Notes: generated from the letters alone by a model not told the origin. 64,000 bases of DNA from Lacticaseibacillus thailandensis DSM 22698 = JCM 13996 (GCF_001312865.1 NZ_BBER01000001.1:496001-560000), one strand, 5' to 3'. Positions 49,340 through 60,489 are shown, counted from the stretch's first letter. Made by a program: numbers and translations.

Positions 49340-51111
49340 TTAGCGGCTGTTGCTGGTAACCTCAACGTCTTGCCACTGAAGGTATTCCTTGTCAGCTGGG
49401 GAAATCGCGAAGTTCTTCACGCGGTTGCTGGTTGGGTAGACCGTAATGGTGTACATCAGTGGTGCCACCGGGGCTTCCTTCAACATATACCGCTGCCACT
49501 GCTTGAAGGCCTTAACCCGGTAAGCGGTGTTAAAGGACTTCTCACTGTCGATCTTGTTGAGCAGCGCCGTGTTCTTCTTGGAAGTAAACCGACTAAAGTT
49601 GTACGGCGCATCCTTGGAGTACAGGTCCATGGGGGATGGCTCGGAACTTAACTGCCATGCAGCGGCAAAGACATCATAGTCAGACGTGTTGTTTTCAATC
49701 TTGTTGTAGAAGGCATTGAACTCAATAGCCCGCCCAGTGGTGAGCTTAACGCGCAGACCGATCTTCTTCCATTGCTGGATGAAGTCTTGGTACATAGCAT
49801 CCGTCGTGTCATCACCCTGCATGACGGCAAAGTGGATGGTCAACTTCTTGCCGTTAGGATCGGTCCGGTAGCCATCCTTACCCAGCTTGTAACCCGCCTT
49901 GTTCAACAGGCTCTTGGCCTTCTTCAGGTTCAGGTTATAGCCCGTAGCATTCAGGTGGTACTTGCTAAATGCGGGTGGAATCAGTGTCGTTGCACGAGTC
50001 CGGACACCAGGGTAGAACTTCTTGGCCACCTGGTTGAGGTTCAAAGCGTACAACATCGCCTGACGCAATGACCGGTTACTCATCTTGGCGTTCTTGTTCA
50101 TCACGTTGGTGCTGGTCTTGGCATCGTACTTGCCCAGGTTGAACCCGAGGTAAGTGTACTCCAGGGCTTTCTGGCCCAACATGGTGTAGCCCTTGGCGTT
50201 CTTGTAGTTCTTGTACTGAGCGGCAGGCATACCCAAGACGATATCGTACTTCTTGGACTTGATGGCCGTCACGGCCTTGGACGTGGCCAAGACTTCAATG
50301 TCGATCTTGCTCAACTTGGGTGTGCCCTTGTAGTAGTACTTGTTGCGGGTAAACTCAACGGACTGCCCGCTGACAACCTTACTAAACTTGAACGGCCCAA
50401 AGGTGACGGGGTGCTTGCGGACCTTGCTACTCTTGGCCAGATCAGCAAACGGTACGTCTTTGAGGTAGTGGTATGGCTCGGCGTTTTCCCAAATGTAGCC
50501 GTTGCCTGATTGCTTCATTCCAGGCTTCATTTGCTGGAAGTGCAGGACAACGGTCTTCCCGTTATCACCGTCCGGCTCCGTAATCCCAGAAATAGTCTTC
50601 GCGGCGCCAGTGTGGTAAGCCGCCATCCCCTTGATGTTTTGCAACGAGTCGGTGTAACGTGAAGACTTCGAATCCTTGTTGGCAATGATTTCGTAGGCGT
50701 ACTCCACGTCTTTTGCCACGACCGGCTTGCCATCGGACCAACGGACGTTCTTCTTGATCTTAATGGTGGCGGTCTTTGCTTCCGGTTCAGCTTCAAGGTT
50801 GCGGCGCCCTTGTTGGTGTACTTATAATCCTTACCAACGCCAAACAAGCTTTCAGTCGCAAACTGCATAAAGTCCGAATCGGACGCGTTATCCGATAACT
50901 CGGGAGCGAAAATCCCGGCAATTGGTGAATCGGACACCTCGGCAACGCTCAACGTGCCCCCCTTAACCGCCTTTTTGCTGTTGGTCGTTGCCGTTTTGAC
51001 GGCACTGGATGCACTCTTGGTACTCGAAGAACTCTTGGAACCACACGCCGCCAGTGTGAGCGCCAGAACAGCGGTCATCGCTCCGGCCATATATTTGGAA
51101 CGCTTCTTCAT
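49340..51111 (-). CDS. oppA: Oligopeptide ABC transporter substrate-binding lipoprotein OppA, one frame break
   Basis: Extracytoplasmic peptide receptor of the Opp system. MKKRSKYMAGAMTAVLALTL then AAC gives lipobox LAAC, followed by a Ser/Thr/Lys linker. Fold marks: KKNVRWSDGKPVVAKDVEYA, TFGPFKFSKVVSGQSVEFTR, RQAMLYALNLNQVAKKFYPG and AWQLSSEPSPMDLYS. A base is missing near 50790, restoring LNREAKTATIKIKKNVRWSD. Corrected length 590 residues. ATG 51111 lies 8 bases after AAGGGG. It follows oppC at 122 bases and is the main binding protein of the locus. Confidence 0.92.
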
Positions 51112-51233
51112 CCTCAAATCCCCTTTCCTCAAAACCAGACCACGGACAATAAAAAAACAATTAATAATTTCTAACTACAAACTAATTATATACACATCTT
51201 CATCAAATGCAAACGTAATTTTCATTTTTTTTG

Positions 51234-52169
51234 CTACCCACGCCGTTGCCGTGCGTTGGCCGCCCGTTTGAGCGCTTGCCCCACCGCGTTAATGGAGAGG
51301 GATAGCGTCAATAACAGTACCGCAGCGGGTAACCACACCCACCAGTAATCGATGATGGTGACGGGATCGTTGGCATAGCCAATCAAGGTCCCCAGTGATG
51401 GTTGCGAGGCTGGCAGGCCAAAGCCCAGGAAGGACAACCCGGTTTCAATCCCAATCGAACTCGCGACCGTTAGTGTGAGGTCGGTGATCACAAACGAGCT
51501 AATGTTGGGCAAAACCTCCCGAAACATAATTACGACGTTGGGCGTGCCCGAGGTTTTAGACGCCATCACGTATTCACGCTCGGACTGCGTCAGAATCTGC
51601 GACCGAATCAGCCGCGTGGTTGACGTCCAGCTGAACAACGTCAAGATCCAGACCAACTTGAGCGGATCGAGGTTATTCACTAATTGCGCCAAAATGATAA
51701 TGATCAAAAAGTGTGGTAATACCATCCAAAAATCAACGATTCGCATCAATACGTTATCGATTAGCCCACCAAAGTAGCCGGAGACCGTCCCCAAAACAAT
51801 GCCAATCAGTTCGTTCAGTACGGCCACGGACACCCCAATAAAGATCGAGTTGCGCGCGGCGACAAACAGGTACCGGAACATGTCGCGTCCACTAGCGTCA
51901 GTCCCCAGTAGGTGCCCATCCGTGCCTGGCGCCAAGTAGCGGTCCAAAACGTTGACCGTGGTCACTTTGCCTGCTGACCAAACTAGGCCACCGATAAAAG
52001 CACCCAGCACGATGACAACCGCGATGGTCAACGCCACGATGGCCAGTTTATCCTTAAGAAATTCACGACCCAATACGCGCATGGCGGAGGGTGAAACTAA
52101 CGCATCGGCATCATCACGTGCGACTCCTGCCGCCACCACTTGCGGATTTTGTTTCTTGCGTGCAAACAT
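51234..52169 (-). CDS. oppC: Oligopeptide ABC transporter permease OppC
   Basis: Membrane permease subunit. 311 residues, intact. MFARKKQNPQVVAAGVARDD leads to a first helix (LAIVALTIAVVIVLGAFIGG) and the domain LGTDASGRDMFRYLFVAARN. The EAA loop is ASKTSGTPNVVIMFREVLPN. About six membrane helices. ATG 52169 is chosen because GGAGG lies 7 bases before it, at the end of oppB. Pairs with OppB to form the channel. Confidence 0.93.
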   Translation of the reverse strand: MFARKKQNPQVVAAGVARDDADALVSPSAMRVLGREFLKDKLAIVALTIAVVIVLGAFIGGLVWSAGKVTTVNVLDRYLAPGTDGHLLGTDASGRDMFRYLFVAARNSIFIGVSVAVLNELIGIVLGTVSGYFGGLIDNVLMRIVDFWMVLPHFLIIIILAQLVNNLDPLKLVWILTLFSWTSTTRLIRSQILTQSEREYVMASKTSGTPNVVIMFREVLPNISSFVITDLTLTVASSIGIETGLSFLGFGLPASQPSLGTLIGYANDPVTIIDYWWVWLPAAVLLLTLSLSINAVGQALKRAANARQRRG

Positions 52170-52180
52170 ATACACCCCTC

Positions 52181-53138
52181 CTATTCAATCCGAATGCGTG
52201 GGTCCACAATGCTCATGATGATATCGGAGAGCAAGTTGCCTAGTAACGCGAGGATCCCAAACAGTAGCGTGAGCGCGGTAATGACCGAATAGTCACGCCC
52301 GGCAATGGAGTTGACGAACAACTGACCCATCCCGGGTAGCTAAAGATGGTTTCCACGAAGATGGAGCCACCCAGCAACCCCGTAATGGAATTCCCCATAA
52401 ACGCCGCAATTGGGAGAATGGAGTTCCGCAAAATGTGCCGGTTGAAGACCACCTTTTCGGGTACCCCTTTGGACCGCGCCGTGCGCACAAAATCTTCCGA
52501 GGTGTTGTCGATCACGCCTGAACGCAGGTACAAAATAATGCTCGATGTGCCCAGCACGCCGGCCAATAGCGCCGGCAAGATCATGTGCCGCAGGTGACTG
52601 AACAGCAGGCCGATCACCCCGCTCGCACCCAAAGCCACTGAACCGGTGGTCGGGAACCAGTTCAGTACGTAGCCAAACAACCAAATACCAAACAGGAAGA
52701 AGACGAATGATGGCAATGAAAGACCAACGTACGAGTAGATCTGAATAGCCTTGTCCCGCTTGGAACCCTCGTACCGCCCGGCAATCACGCCCAGCGGAAT
52801 AGCGATGGCATACACAATAATCAATGTCAGTAAGGACAGCCAGAAGGTGTTGACCGCCCGCTCGCCAATCAGTCCGGTGACAGCCCGCTTGTAGGTGTAG
52901 CTTTGACCCAAATTGCCGTGGAACAGGTTGATCAGCCAATGATAGTACTGGATCCACCAGGGATCGTTGAGCCATACTCTTGACGCAGGTGCGCGAGCTG
53001 GGTGGGATCCGTCTGCGGCGTGATGGCACCGGTCAGCGGATCACCAGGCATCATTTTGGCCAACACGAAGATGATGATACTCAGTAGAAAAATTTGCGGG
53101 ATCATGACCAGGACCCGCTTCAGAATTGTTTTCCACAT
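52181..53138 (-). CDS. oppB: Oligopeptide ABC transporter permease OppB, two frame breaks
   Basis: Membrane permease subunit. [20 protein letters not shown] opens, then [29 protein letters not shown] and the EAA loop [20 protein letters not shown]. The end, VDPRIRIE, is the usual OppB C-terminus. Bases are missing near 52950 (restoring [14 protein letters not shown]) and near 52337 ([12 protein letters not shown]). Corrected length is 319 residues, normal. The ATG overlaps the oppF stop as TAATG. Confidence 0.92.
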
Positions 53139-54100
53139 TAGTCCGCACCCCCCCGAATGGCCGCCAAAGTGGCGTCGGGTAACGCTACAAAGTGGGTCGG
53201 TGATACCTGCTGCAGGTCGAGCACCCGGCCGTCCTGACCGTAGTAGCGCGATTCCTCGTGCTTAAACTCGGCTTCAACCGCCAGCCGGTGACGACGGTCC
53301 GCCTCGCGGCCGTCCGGATTGACTTCCGGAATGGCAGAAAGCAACCGTTTAGTGTAAATATGCTGCGGATGCTGATAAATGTCCGCTCGCGTACCGATCT
53401 CGACAAACCGCCCGCGGTGCATGATGGCCAAATTTTTGCACATGTGCCGTACCACGCCCAAATCATGCGAAATGAACAAGTAGGCAATGTTATATTCCTG
53501 CTGAATCTGCTTCATGAAGTTCAGCACTTGCGCCTGCACGGACAGATCAAGTGCTGACACCGGTTCGTCAGCCACAATTAATTTGGGGTTGGTCGCCACG
53601 GCCCGTGCAACCCCAATCCGCTGGCGTTGCCCACCGGAAAATTCGAATGGGTACTTGTACAGGGCGTCTTGAGGCATACCCACGATGTCGAGCAACTCCT
53701 TGATACGGTGTTGTTCCTCGGTGGCGCTCAAGTTTTCAAAGTTGCGAATCGGTTCCGCGATGATGTCGGCAATCCGCTTCCGGGGATTCAAACTGCTCAG
53801 AGAATCCTGAAAAATCATCTGTACGTCTTTGTTGTAGCGGAGCCGCCGGCGGGTCCGTGCGTTGGTAATATCTTGACCCTGATAAATAATTTGACCACTA
53901 GTCACCTTCTCCAACCCAACAATGGCTTTGCCCGTTGTCGACTTACCGGAACCAGACTCACCAATCAATCCGTACGTTTCCCCCGGTTCAATGTTGAAAT
54001 TAATGCCGTCCACTGCCAGCACGTGATCGGTAACGCGGTTCCAAAAACCCGACCGAATTGGGTAGTGCACCTTTAAATTTTTGATTTCAATCAGTGACAT
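53138..54100 (-). CDS. oppF: Oligopeptide ABC transporter ATP-binding protein OppF
   Basis: Cytosolic ATPase driving peptide import. 320 residues from ATG 54100 ([15 protein letters not shown]). Walker [18 protein letters not shown]-loop [18 protein letters not shown], signature [16 protein letters not shown], Walker [14 protein letters not shown] and switch [10 protein letters not shown]. The C-terminal Opp-type extension ends AIRGGAD. The upstream ATG at 54106 is too close to GGAGG. Starts 14 bases inside the end of oppD. Confidence 0.94.
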   Translation of the reverse strand: MSLIEIKNLKVHYPIRSGFWNRVTDHVLAVDGINFNIEPGETYGLIGESGSGKSTTGKAIVGLEKVTSGQIIYQGQDITNARTRRRLRYNKDVQMIFQDSLSSLNPRKRIADIIAEPIRNFENLSATEEQHRIKELLDIVGMPQDALYKYPFEFSGGQRQRIGVARAVATNPKLIVADEPVSALDLSVQAQVLNFMKQIQQEYNIAYLFISHDLGVVRHMCKNLAIMHRGRFVEIGTRADIYQHPQHIYTKRLLSAIPEVNPDGREADRRHRLAVEAEFKHEESRYYGQDGRVLDLQQVSPTHFVALPDATLAAIRGGAD

Positions 54101-55123
54101 GGGCATCACCTCCTGCAGCAACTGGCGCTTCGTCTTCAAAGTGGAAGGTCTGGTAGCACGTGCACTGGACGAGGTGACCCGGCGCCACTTCATGCATCGT
54201 CGGGTGCGCCTCATGGGCTGAGGCCGGAATCCACGGAATACGTTGTGCAAAGCGGCAGCCGTCAATCTGCATGTGCTTCAGATCCGGCACCGTACCCTGA
54301 ATCACGTGCAACTCATCATCCTCGGAATCCGCCTGGGGCATGGAACGCAGCAAACTGCGCGTGTATGGATGCAACGGATGGTTAAACACGTCGCCCACCG
54401 TGCCCTGCTCCACGATCTGGCCCGCGTACATGACGGCCACCCGGTCAGCGACTTCGGCCACTACGCCGAGATCGTGAGTAATGAGAATAATACCGCTGTG
54501 ACTTTCCTTCTGGATATCTGCCAGCAAGTCCAAAATTTGGGCCTGAATGGTCACGTCTAGCGCCGTGGTTGGTTCGTCAGCGATAATGATGGGTGGTTTG
54601 CAGGCAATCGCAATGGCAATCACTACCCGTTGACGCATCCCACCGGATAATTCGTGGGGGTACTGCCGCGCCACTCGGCTGGTTCCGGAATTCCCACCTG
54701 GTCGAGTAACTCCAAGACCCGCTGCTGGCGCTGTTCCTTAGTCATATCGGTATGGTAAACCAACGTTTCGGCAATTTGGTCCCCAATCCGCATCAATGGG
54801 TTTAACGCCGCCAAGGGGTCCTGAAAGATCATGCCGATATCTTTGCCCCGAAACTGGTTGTAAAGTTTCTCGTTCAGACCCACTAAGTTATAAGTGTTGT
54901 ACTGAATGGTGCCCGTGACCCGCGTATTATGCGGGTCGTGCAACCCGATGATGCTGGTTGCCAGCGTACTCTTACCGCAGCCAGACTCGCCCACAATCGC
55001 AAGTACCTCATTACGATGGAGCTCCAGACTTACGTCATTCACGGCGTCAAAGTAATCGTCACCGTTGCGAAACGCGGTATGTAAATGCTGGATGTCTAGC
55101 AGTACGTCATCCGGTTTGTCCAT
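54087..55123 (-). CDS. oppD: Oligopeptide ABC transporter ATP-binding protein OppD, one frame break
   Basis: Second Opp ATPase and first gene of the operon. [18 protein letters not shown] opens; Walker [18 protein letters not shown]-loop [18 protein letters not shown], signature [16 protein letters not shown] and Walker [14 protein letters not shown]. The C-terminal Cys-containing region CTCYQTFHF follows a divergent [10 protein letters not shown] base is missing near 54675 (restoring [11 protein letters not shown]). Corrected length is 345 residues. ATG 55123 behind AAGGGGG. Confidence 0.93.
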
Positions 55124-55171
55124 GAATAAGCCCCCTTCGGCAGCATTGCGAAAAGCAACAGTTGCCCTTTA

Positions 55172-55186
55172 ACTATTAATAATAGT
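55172..55186. promoter_or_regulatory. Palindrome in the opp promoter region
   Basis: Perfect 7-1-7 palindrome ACTATTAATAATAGT about 50 bases upstream of oppD. Could be an operator for the opp unit. The surrounding 55124-55365 contains no gene. Confidence 0.35.
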
Positions 55187-55365
55187 GTGAAATCAATTAA
55201 ATTTCAATGGGTTAATTCTTCATATCTGTCTTATTTTTAGTGATTATCAAGGGCCCGCGGTCAGGCCGGCGGAGCCCCGGTGCAACTGACACTGTAGCCG
55301 TTATCACCGCCCTCGGCGCATCCGCCCGGAGCCTCCGCATGGCCGGGAAGGGCTATGCACTGCGC

Positions 55366-55405
55366 AAAAAAAGAGCACGGTTACCTGCATCGGCAACCGT
55401 GCTCT
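55366..55405 (-). terminator. Terminator of the rimP-rbfA operon
   Basis: 11-bp stem AGAGCACGGTT / AACCGTGCTCT with 12-base loop, then T7 on the minus strand, about 40 bases after rbfA. Confidence 0.9.
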
Positions 55406-55444
55406 GATGATTTAATAACGCGAGACTACTTGCGTCTGCACGTC

Positions 55445-55828
55445 TTAATCTTTATCTTCATGCTGCTGCGCGTCCGTAGCCGCGTCCTCTTGGTTAGCCT
55501 TGGCGAGTAATTCGTCAATGTGCGCCCCATACTGGACGGACGTATCCTGCGCGAAGGTCAAACTTGGAACCTTGAACAAGCGGATCCGGCGACCAACTTC
55601 ACGACGGATCAACCCTTTGGCTTTGTTCAAGCCAGACAGGACGTCCGCAACGTGGGCCGGTGAATCGTCCAGCACACTAAAGTAGATCGTGGCCTGCTGC
55701 AAGTCACCAGTTAACGTGACCCCAGTAATCGTCACGCCTTCAACACGTGGGTCGTTTACCAACTTCAACAGAATATCGTCAACTTCACGCTGTATCTGTT
55801 GTTCAACGCGTCCAATACGATGTTTCAT
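55445..55828 (-). CDS. rbfA: Ribosome-binding factor A
   Basis: 30S maturation factor with a KH-type fold. 127 residues, intact: MKHRIGRVEQQIQREVDDIL, DPRVEGVTITGVTLTGDLQQ, ATIYFSVL and GLIRREVGRRIRLFKVPSLT. An acidic tail closes it. Last gene of the rimP operon; in many relatives truB follows directly, but here the opp cluster intervenes. Confidence 0.95.
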   Translation of the reverse strand: MKHRIGRVEQQIQREVDDILLKLVNDPRVEGVTITGVTLTGDLQQATIYFSVLDDSPAHVADVLSGLNKAKGLIRREVGRRIRLFKVPSLTFAQDTSVQYGAHIDELLAKANQEDAATDAQQHEDKD

Positions 55829-55870
55829 GATGATTCCTCCTCGCTGATGCTCAGGCAGATCGGTAGTGGC

Positions 55871-58625
55871 TTACTTTACCGGTACCTGTTCCATCGTGTA
55901 GGCTTCAATCTGGTCATCAACCTTGATGTCGTTGTAGTTTTCAATCGTCAGCCCACATTCGAACCCACTCTTGACTTCCTTGACGTCATCCTTGAAGCGA
56001 CGCAGACTGCCCAGCTTGCCTTCGTAAATGACGATGCCATCGCGAACCAGACGCACACCAGAATCGCGGGTGATCCGGCCGGAATCGACCAAACAACCAG
56101 CAACGGTGCCGACCTTGGAGACCTTGATGGTTTCGCGCACCGTCAGGGAACCAATAACCTTTTCCTCGTAAACAGGATCCAGTTGGCCCTTCATGGCTGC
56201 TTCGATTTCGTCAATTGCCTTGTAAATAACACTGTGCAGACGAATGTCCACATCTTCTTGTTCTGCTTGGGCACGGGCCTGAGCAGTCGGCCGAACGTTG
56301 AACCCGATAATAATCGCGTTCGATGCACTCGCCAGGGTGACATCACTTTCGTTAATGGCCCCCACAGACTCGTGAATGATGTTCACACGCACACCTTCCA
56401 CGTTGATCTTCTTTAGGGAACCATCAATGGCTTCAACGGAACCTTGTACATCGGCCTTGATGATAACGTCAACTTCCTTCATCTGCCTTCCTTCATCGTT
56501 TCGAAGAGGTTGTCCAGGGTAACGTGAGAACCGGCCCGCCGCTCCTTATCCAGGGCGCGACTAGCACGTTCCTCACCTGCTGCCCGGGCAGTCTTTTCGT
56601 CGTCAAAGACGACCAGTTTGTCCGCAGACTGTGGCACATCATTCAGACCAGTGATTTCAACTGGCATACTTGGCGTAGCGTCCTTAACGCGCCGACCACG
56701 ATCGTTAGTCATCACCCGGACACGACCATAGGTGTTACCCACAACGACCGGGTCCCCAACATGCAACGTACCTTGCTGAACCAGGACGGTGGCCATTGGG
56801 CCTTACCCTTGTCCAAACGGGCCTCAATGACGGTACCAACGGCCTTCTGGTCTGGGTTGGCCTTCAATTCCAGCACGTCGGCTTCTAGTAAGATCATTTC
56901 GAGCAACTCATCAATGTTCTTACCGTACTTAGCCGAAATGTTGACAAAGATGGTATCCCCACCCCATGATTCTGGGATCAGTTCGTATTCAGCTAGTTCT
57001 TCAATGACCCGGTTCGGTTAGCACCTGGCTTATCAATCTTGTTAATGGCAACAATGATTGGCGCACCCGCGGCTTTGGCGTGGTTAATGGCTTCAACTGT
57101 TTGTGGCATGACCCCGTCATTGGCCGCAACGACCAAGACAACAATATCGGTAATGTCCGCACCACGTGCCCGCATGTTCGTGAAGGCCGCGTGCCCGGGA
57201 GTATCCAGGAAGGTGATCAGACGATCATTCAGCTTAACTTGGTAAGCACCAATATGCTGGGTGATCCCGCCGCTTCGCCTTCGGTGACGTGCGTGTGCCG
57301 CAACTTGTCCAACAGCGTCGTCTTACCATGGTCAACGTGACCCATAATGGTAATAACCGGCGGCCGTGGCTGCAAGTTTTCCGTGGAAGTGGTCTCGGCT
57401 TCAAAGACCTTGTCCAGGTCGGTGATGTCTTCTTCAACCTTTTCTTGGGACTTGATACCGTAATCTTCAGCAATCAATTCAATGGTGTCCTTATCGAGGC
57501 TCTGGTTTTGGTTAACCATAATGCCCAACATGAACAACTTCTTGATAATTTCCGCTGGTTCACGGTGCAAGATCTTGCCCAGTTCCTGCGCGTTCATCCC
57601 CTCGGTGTAAACCAAAGTTTCTGGTAATGGACGTTCCTTACGCTGTGGCACTGGCTTGCGGGGTTCGTTGTTCCGCTGCTGACGACGCTTCTTGTTCTTA
57701 CGCCGGCCCTTGTAAGGTGTCTCGCGACCAGTACCGTAGTTACGCTGACGCTGCGGCTTTGGCCGGGACGAAGAACTAGTCGTCCGCTGCTGGTTGGCCG
57801 CTGAACGTGCCGGTGCCGCCGACTTAGCCGCTGGCTTAGCAGCAGACAGTGCCTGCCGGGACTGGGAAGCTGCTGCGGCTGGCTTAGTCGCTGCACTCGA
57901 TGCAGCAGCTGAACGCTGTGGCTTTGGTTCCTCAAAGCGACCAATTGGTGCACTCGACGTGCGGAATTCCGTCTGCTGGTGCTGGCGCAGCCGTGCTGCA
58001 GCAGCAGCGGCCCGCGAAACACGTGGCATTGGTGCTTCTGGTTGACGGTTGTTACCGCGACGGTTGTCATTACGACGGTTGTCGTTGCGGTTGTTACCAC
58101 CACGCCGGTTATCGTTGCGGCCACCGTTGTTATTACGGTTACCACCATTGTTCCGGTTACGGTTATCATTCTGACCACGATTACCGTTGTTACCCTGGCC
58201 GCGGTTGTTACCGCCCTGGTTCCGGTTGCCTGGTGGTTGTTCCGGGTCGCGTTATGATTGTTTTGCGTCCCCGGACGGCGAATCGCGCTCCGACTAATCA
58301 AAGTCTTGCCATCTGCAGTCTTGTGCTGTGCATGGCTTGTCCCTGGCTTCTTGGCTTCGGCACTAGGCTTAGCCGCGGCACTAGCCGGCGCAGCCGCACT
58401 CTTGGCGGGCACAGCACTAGCAACAGGCTTGGCTGCAGCTTTCGGGGCCGCACTGGACGTGCTAGCATCCTTCAAGACTGCGCTCACCTTGCTGGCGTCG
58501 TTGTCGTCAATGGAATTCATGCTGGACTTAATACCGGTCAAACCGGCCTTCTTTGCAGCTGCAATAACTTCTTTACTCGTGACGTTGTTCTCCTTAGCAA
58601 ATTCGTAAATACGCTTTTTGCCCAT
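55871..58625 (-). CDS. infB: Translation initiation factor IF-2, five frame breaks
   Basis: GTPase that positions initiator tRNA on the 30S subunit. [20 protein letters not shown] opens the N-terminal domain. A long Ala/Lys/Pro linker and an Asn/Gly/Arg-rich repeat region ([17 protein letters not shown]) follow. G domain: [17 protein letters not shown] (G1), [10 protein letters not shown] (G3), [12 protein letters not shown] (G4). C-terminal domains: [40 protein letters not shown] and [14 protein letters not shown]. Single bases are missing near 58236, 57270, 57018, 56800 and 56486. Corrected length is 919 residues, within the lactobacillus range. An essential gene, so these are sequence errors, not decay. 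Confidence 0.94.
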
Positions 58626-58644
58626 CTCTTCACGCTCCGATCTT

Positions 58645-58944
58645 TTAGGTCAGTAGCTTACTTAGCGCTTGGGCGAATCCCGCATCAACCACCGCAACAA
58701 CACTGCGTTGGTGGCCGATGGCGGCGCTGAGCTCCATGACGGTCAGCGGTTGCACCACCGGTACGTCATAATAGCTACCCTTATCGTTTATTTTCTTGGT
58801 GAGGTTGGCACTCGCATCGCTAGCCAGGATGACCAAGCGTGCGCGGTGATCGGCAATTGCACCGAGTACGAACTCCGTACCCGTCACTAACTGTCCCGCG
58901 CGCTGGGCCAAACCCACCATGTTGGTTACCCGTTCCTGGTTCAT
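58645..58944 (-). CDS. rplGA: L7Ae-type ribosomal protein YlxQ
   Basis: Small RNA-binding protein of the L7Ae/L30e fold; binds kink-turns. 99 residues: MNQERVTNMVGLAQRAGQLV, TGTEFVLGAIADHRARLVIL and ASDASANLTKKINDKGS. Overlaps the ylxR end by 4 bases and lies between ylxR and infB, the invariant position of this gene in Firmicutes. Confidence 0.92.
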   Translation of the reverse strand: MNQERVTNMVGLAQRAGQLVTGTEFVLGAIADHRARLVILASDASANLTKKINDKGSYYDVPVVQPLTVMELSAAIGHQRSVVAVVDAGFAQALSKLLT

Positions 58945-59240
58945 CCTTGCTTGCCAAATAGTTCTTGACGCGCCTTCTGGTGGTCAACGTACGCATACAA
59001 GTCATCGTAGAAAGAGGGGTCAATCTTCATGCTGAAGGCCCCCTCAATGATGTGCTTACCCTTAGCCGCCTTGACGGCCTCCGGGTCCAACGCAACGTAC
59101 GCTCCACGACCCGACTGCTTACCCGTCGGATCAATGGCGACCGTCTGCTCATCAACCTTCACAATACGCACCATGGACTTTTTCGGTTGCATCGTACCAG
59201 TCAATAAATCCTTACGCATAGGCACTTTCCGTGGCTTCAT
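58941..59240 (-). CDS. ylxR: YlxR/RnpM RNA-binding protein
   Basis: 99 residues, with the YlxR signature GKQSGRGAYVALDPEAVKAA and MRKDLLTGTMQPKKSMVRIV. It lacks the CR of the usual CVACR motif. Relatives are reported to bind the RNase P RNA and to affect global regulation. Directly after nusA, overlapping ylxQ by ATGA. Confidence 0.9.
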   Translation of the reverse strand: MKPRKVPMRKDLLTGTMQPKKSMVRIVKVDEQTVAIDPTGKQSGRGAYVALDPEAVKAAKGKHIIEGAFSMKIDPSFYDDLYAYVDHQKARQELFGKQG

Positions 59241-59251
59241 TGGCCCACCCC

Positions 59252-60472
59252 CTATTCGTTGGTGTCCGTTGGGTCTGACGCGGTAGTAGCCGCATCATCG
59301 TCCGGATCAGCCGCTGCATCGGTAGCTGCTTCGGTAGCCGCATCTTCATTAGCGTCCGTTGTATCGACGTCAGTTGCGACCTCTGCGGCTTCTTCAGCCT
59401 GGTCCTCGGCGGTCAGTTCGTCATCATCAACAAACTCAACCTCGGATTCAGGCTTGATGTCGATCTTAAAACCGGTCAACTTCGCAGCCAAGCGGGCATT
59501 TTGACCCTTCTTACCAATTGCCAACGACAACTGGTAGTCGGGGACGATGACCGTTGCGCTGCGTTCATTGTCCTCATCATTAAACTGCACGGCAATGACT
59601 TCAGCTGGGTTCAAGGCGTTAGCAATGTAGTCCGACGGGTCGTCTTCCCACTGCACGATGTCCATGTTTTCACCAGACAGTTCGTTAACAACAGCTTGGA
59701 CCCGCGCGCCCCGAGGACCAACCGTGGTCCCCACAGCGTCAACGTTTTCGTTGTTACTCCGCACTGCCACCTTGGAACGGTCGCCGGCTTCACGCGCCAC
59801 GCCCACAATCTCAACAGTACCATCATAAATCTCCGGTACTTCTTCTTCAAATAGGCGCTTGACCATTCCCGGGTTCGTCCGGCTAACAAAGACCTGTGGG
59901 CCCTTCGTTGCGTTCTCGACCTTCGAAACGTAGACCTTGATGTGCTCATGCATCTTGTACTCTTCGCGTGGCATCTGGTCCGACCGTGGCATGACGGCCT
60001 CCACTTTGCCTAACGAAACGTAGACAAATTTGTTGTCCTTCCGCTCCACGGTGCCCTGCATGATTTCGTTCTCATACTGGGAGTACTCGTCATACACGTT
60101 AGCCCGTTCAGCTTCACGTACTCGCTGCATGATCACCTGCTTGGCCGTCTGGGCGGCGATCCGGCCAAAGTTCTTCGGGGTCACCTCAAACTTGATGTGG
60201 TCACCAATCTCGTACGCCTTGTTGATGGCCGTGGCGTCCTTCAGGCTGACTTCCAACCGGGAATCAAAGACTTCATCCGTAACTTCCTTCACGGCGTAAA
60301 CCTTAATGTCACCCTTTTTGGCGTCGAAGTCGACCTCAACGTTTTGGGCTTGGTTGTAGTTCCGTTTGTAGGCAGTCTGCAAAGCCGTTTCCAACGCGTC
60401 GATGACGATTTCCTTCTTGACGCCCTTCTCGGTTTCGAGCGCATCGAGCGCTTCAATCATTTCTTTTGACAT
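59252..60472 (-). CDS. nusA: Transcription termination/antitermination factor NusA
   Basis: Binds RNA polymerase and controls pausing and intrinsic termination. 406 residues, intact: MSKEMIEALDALETEKGVKK, an S1 domain (MQGTVERKDNKFVYVSLG), KH1 (VGPRGARVQAVVNELSGENM) and KH2 (AIGKKGQNARLAAKLTGFKI). A long acidic Asp/Ala/Thr tail from about residue 347 (many repeats of Asp-Ala) is lineage-typical but long. Second gene of its operon; a leader terminator lies upstream of rimP. Confidence 0.95.
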   Translation of the reverse strand: MSKEMIEALDALETEKGVKKEIVIDALETALQTAYKRNYNQAQNVEVDFDAKKGDIKVYAVKEVTDEVFDSRLEVSLKDATAINKAYEIGDHIKFEVTPKNFGRIAAQTAKQVIMQRVREAERANVYDEYSQYENEIMQGTVERKDNKFVYVSLGKVEAVMPRSDQMPREEYKMHEHIKVYVSKVENATKGPQVFVSRTNPGMVKRLFEEEVPEIYDGTVEIVGVAREAGDRSKVAVRSNNENVDAVGTTVGPRGARVQAVVNELSGENMDIVQWEDDPSDYIANALNPAEVIAVQFNDEDNERSATVIVPDYQLSLAIGKKGQNARLAAKLTGFKIDIKPESEVEFVDDDELTAEDQAEEAAEVATDVDTTDANEDAATEAATDAAADPDDDAATTASDPTDTNE

Positions 60473-60489
60473 GCTAATCCTTCCTTTAC

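Noticed and set aside
57900-58730. 276-residue plus-strand frame opposite infB
   Set aside because: Cys/Gly/Tyr-rich translation of the complement of the Asn/Gly/Arg repeat region; clearly a shadow.
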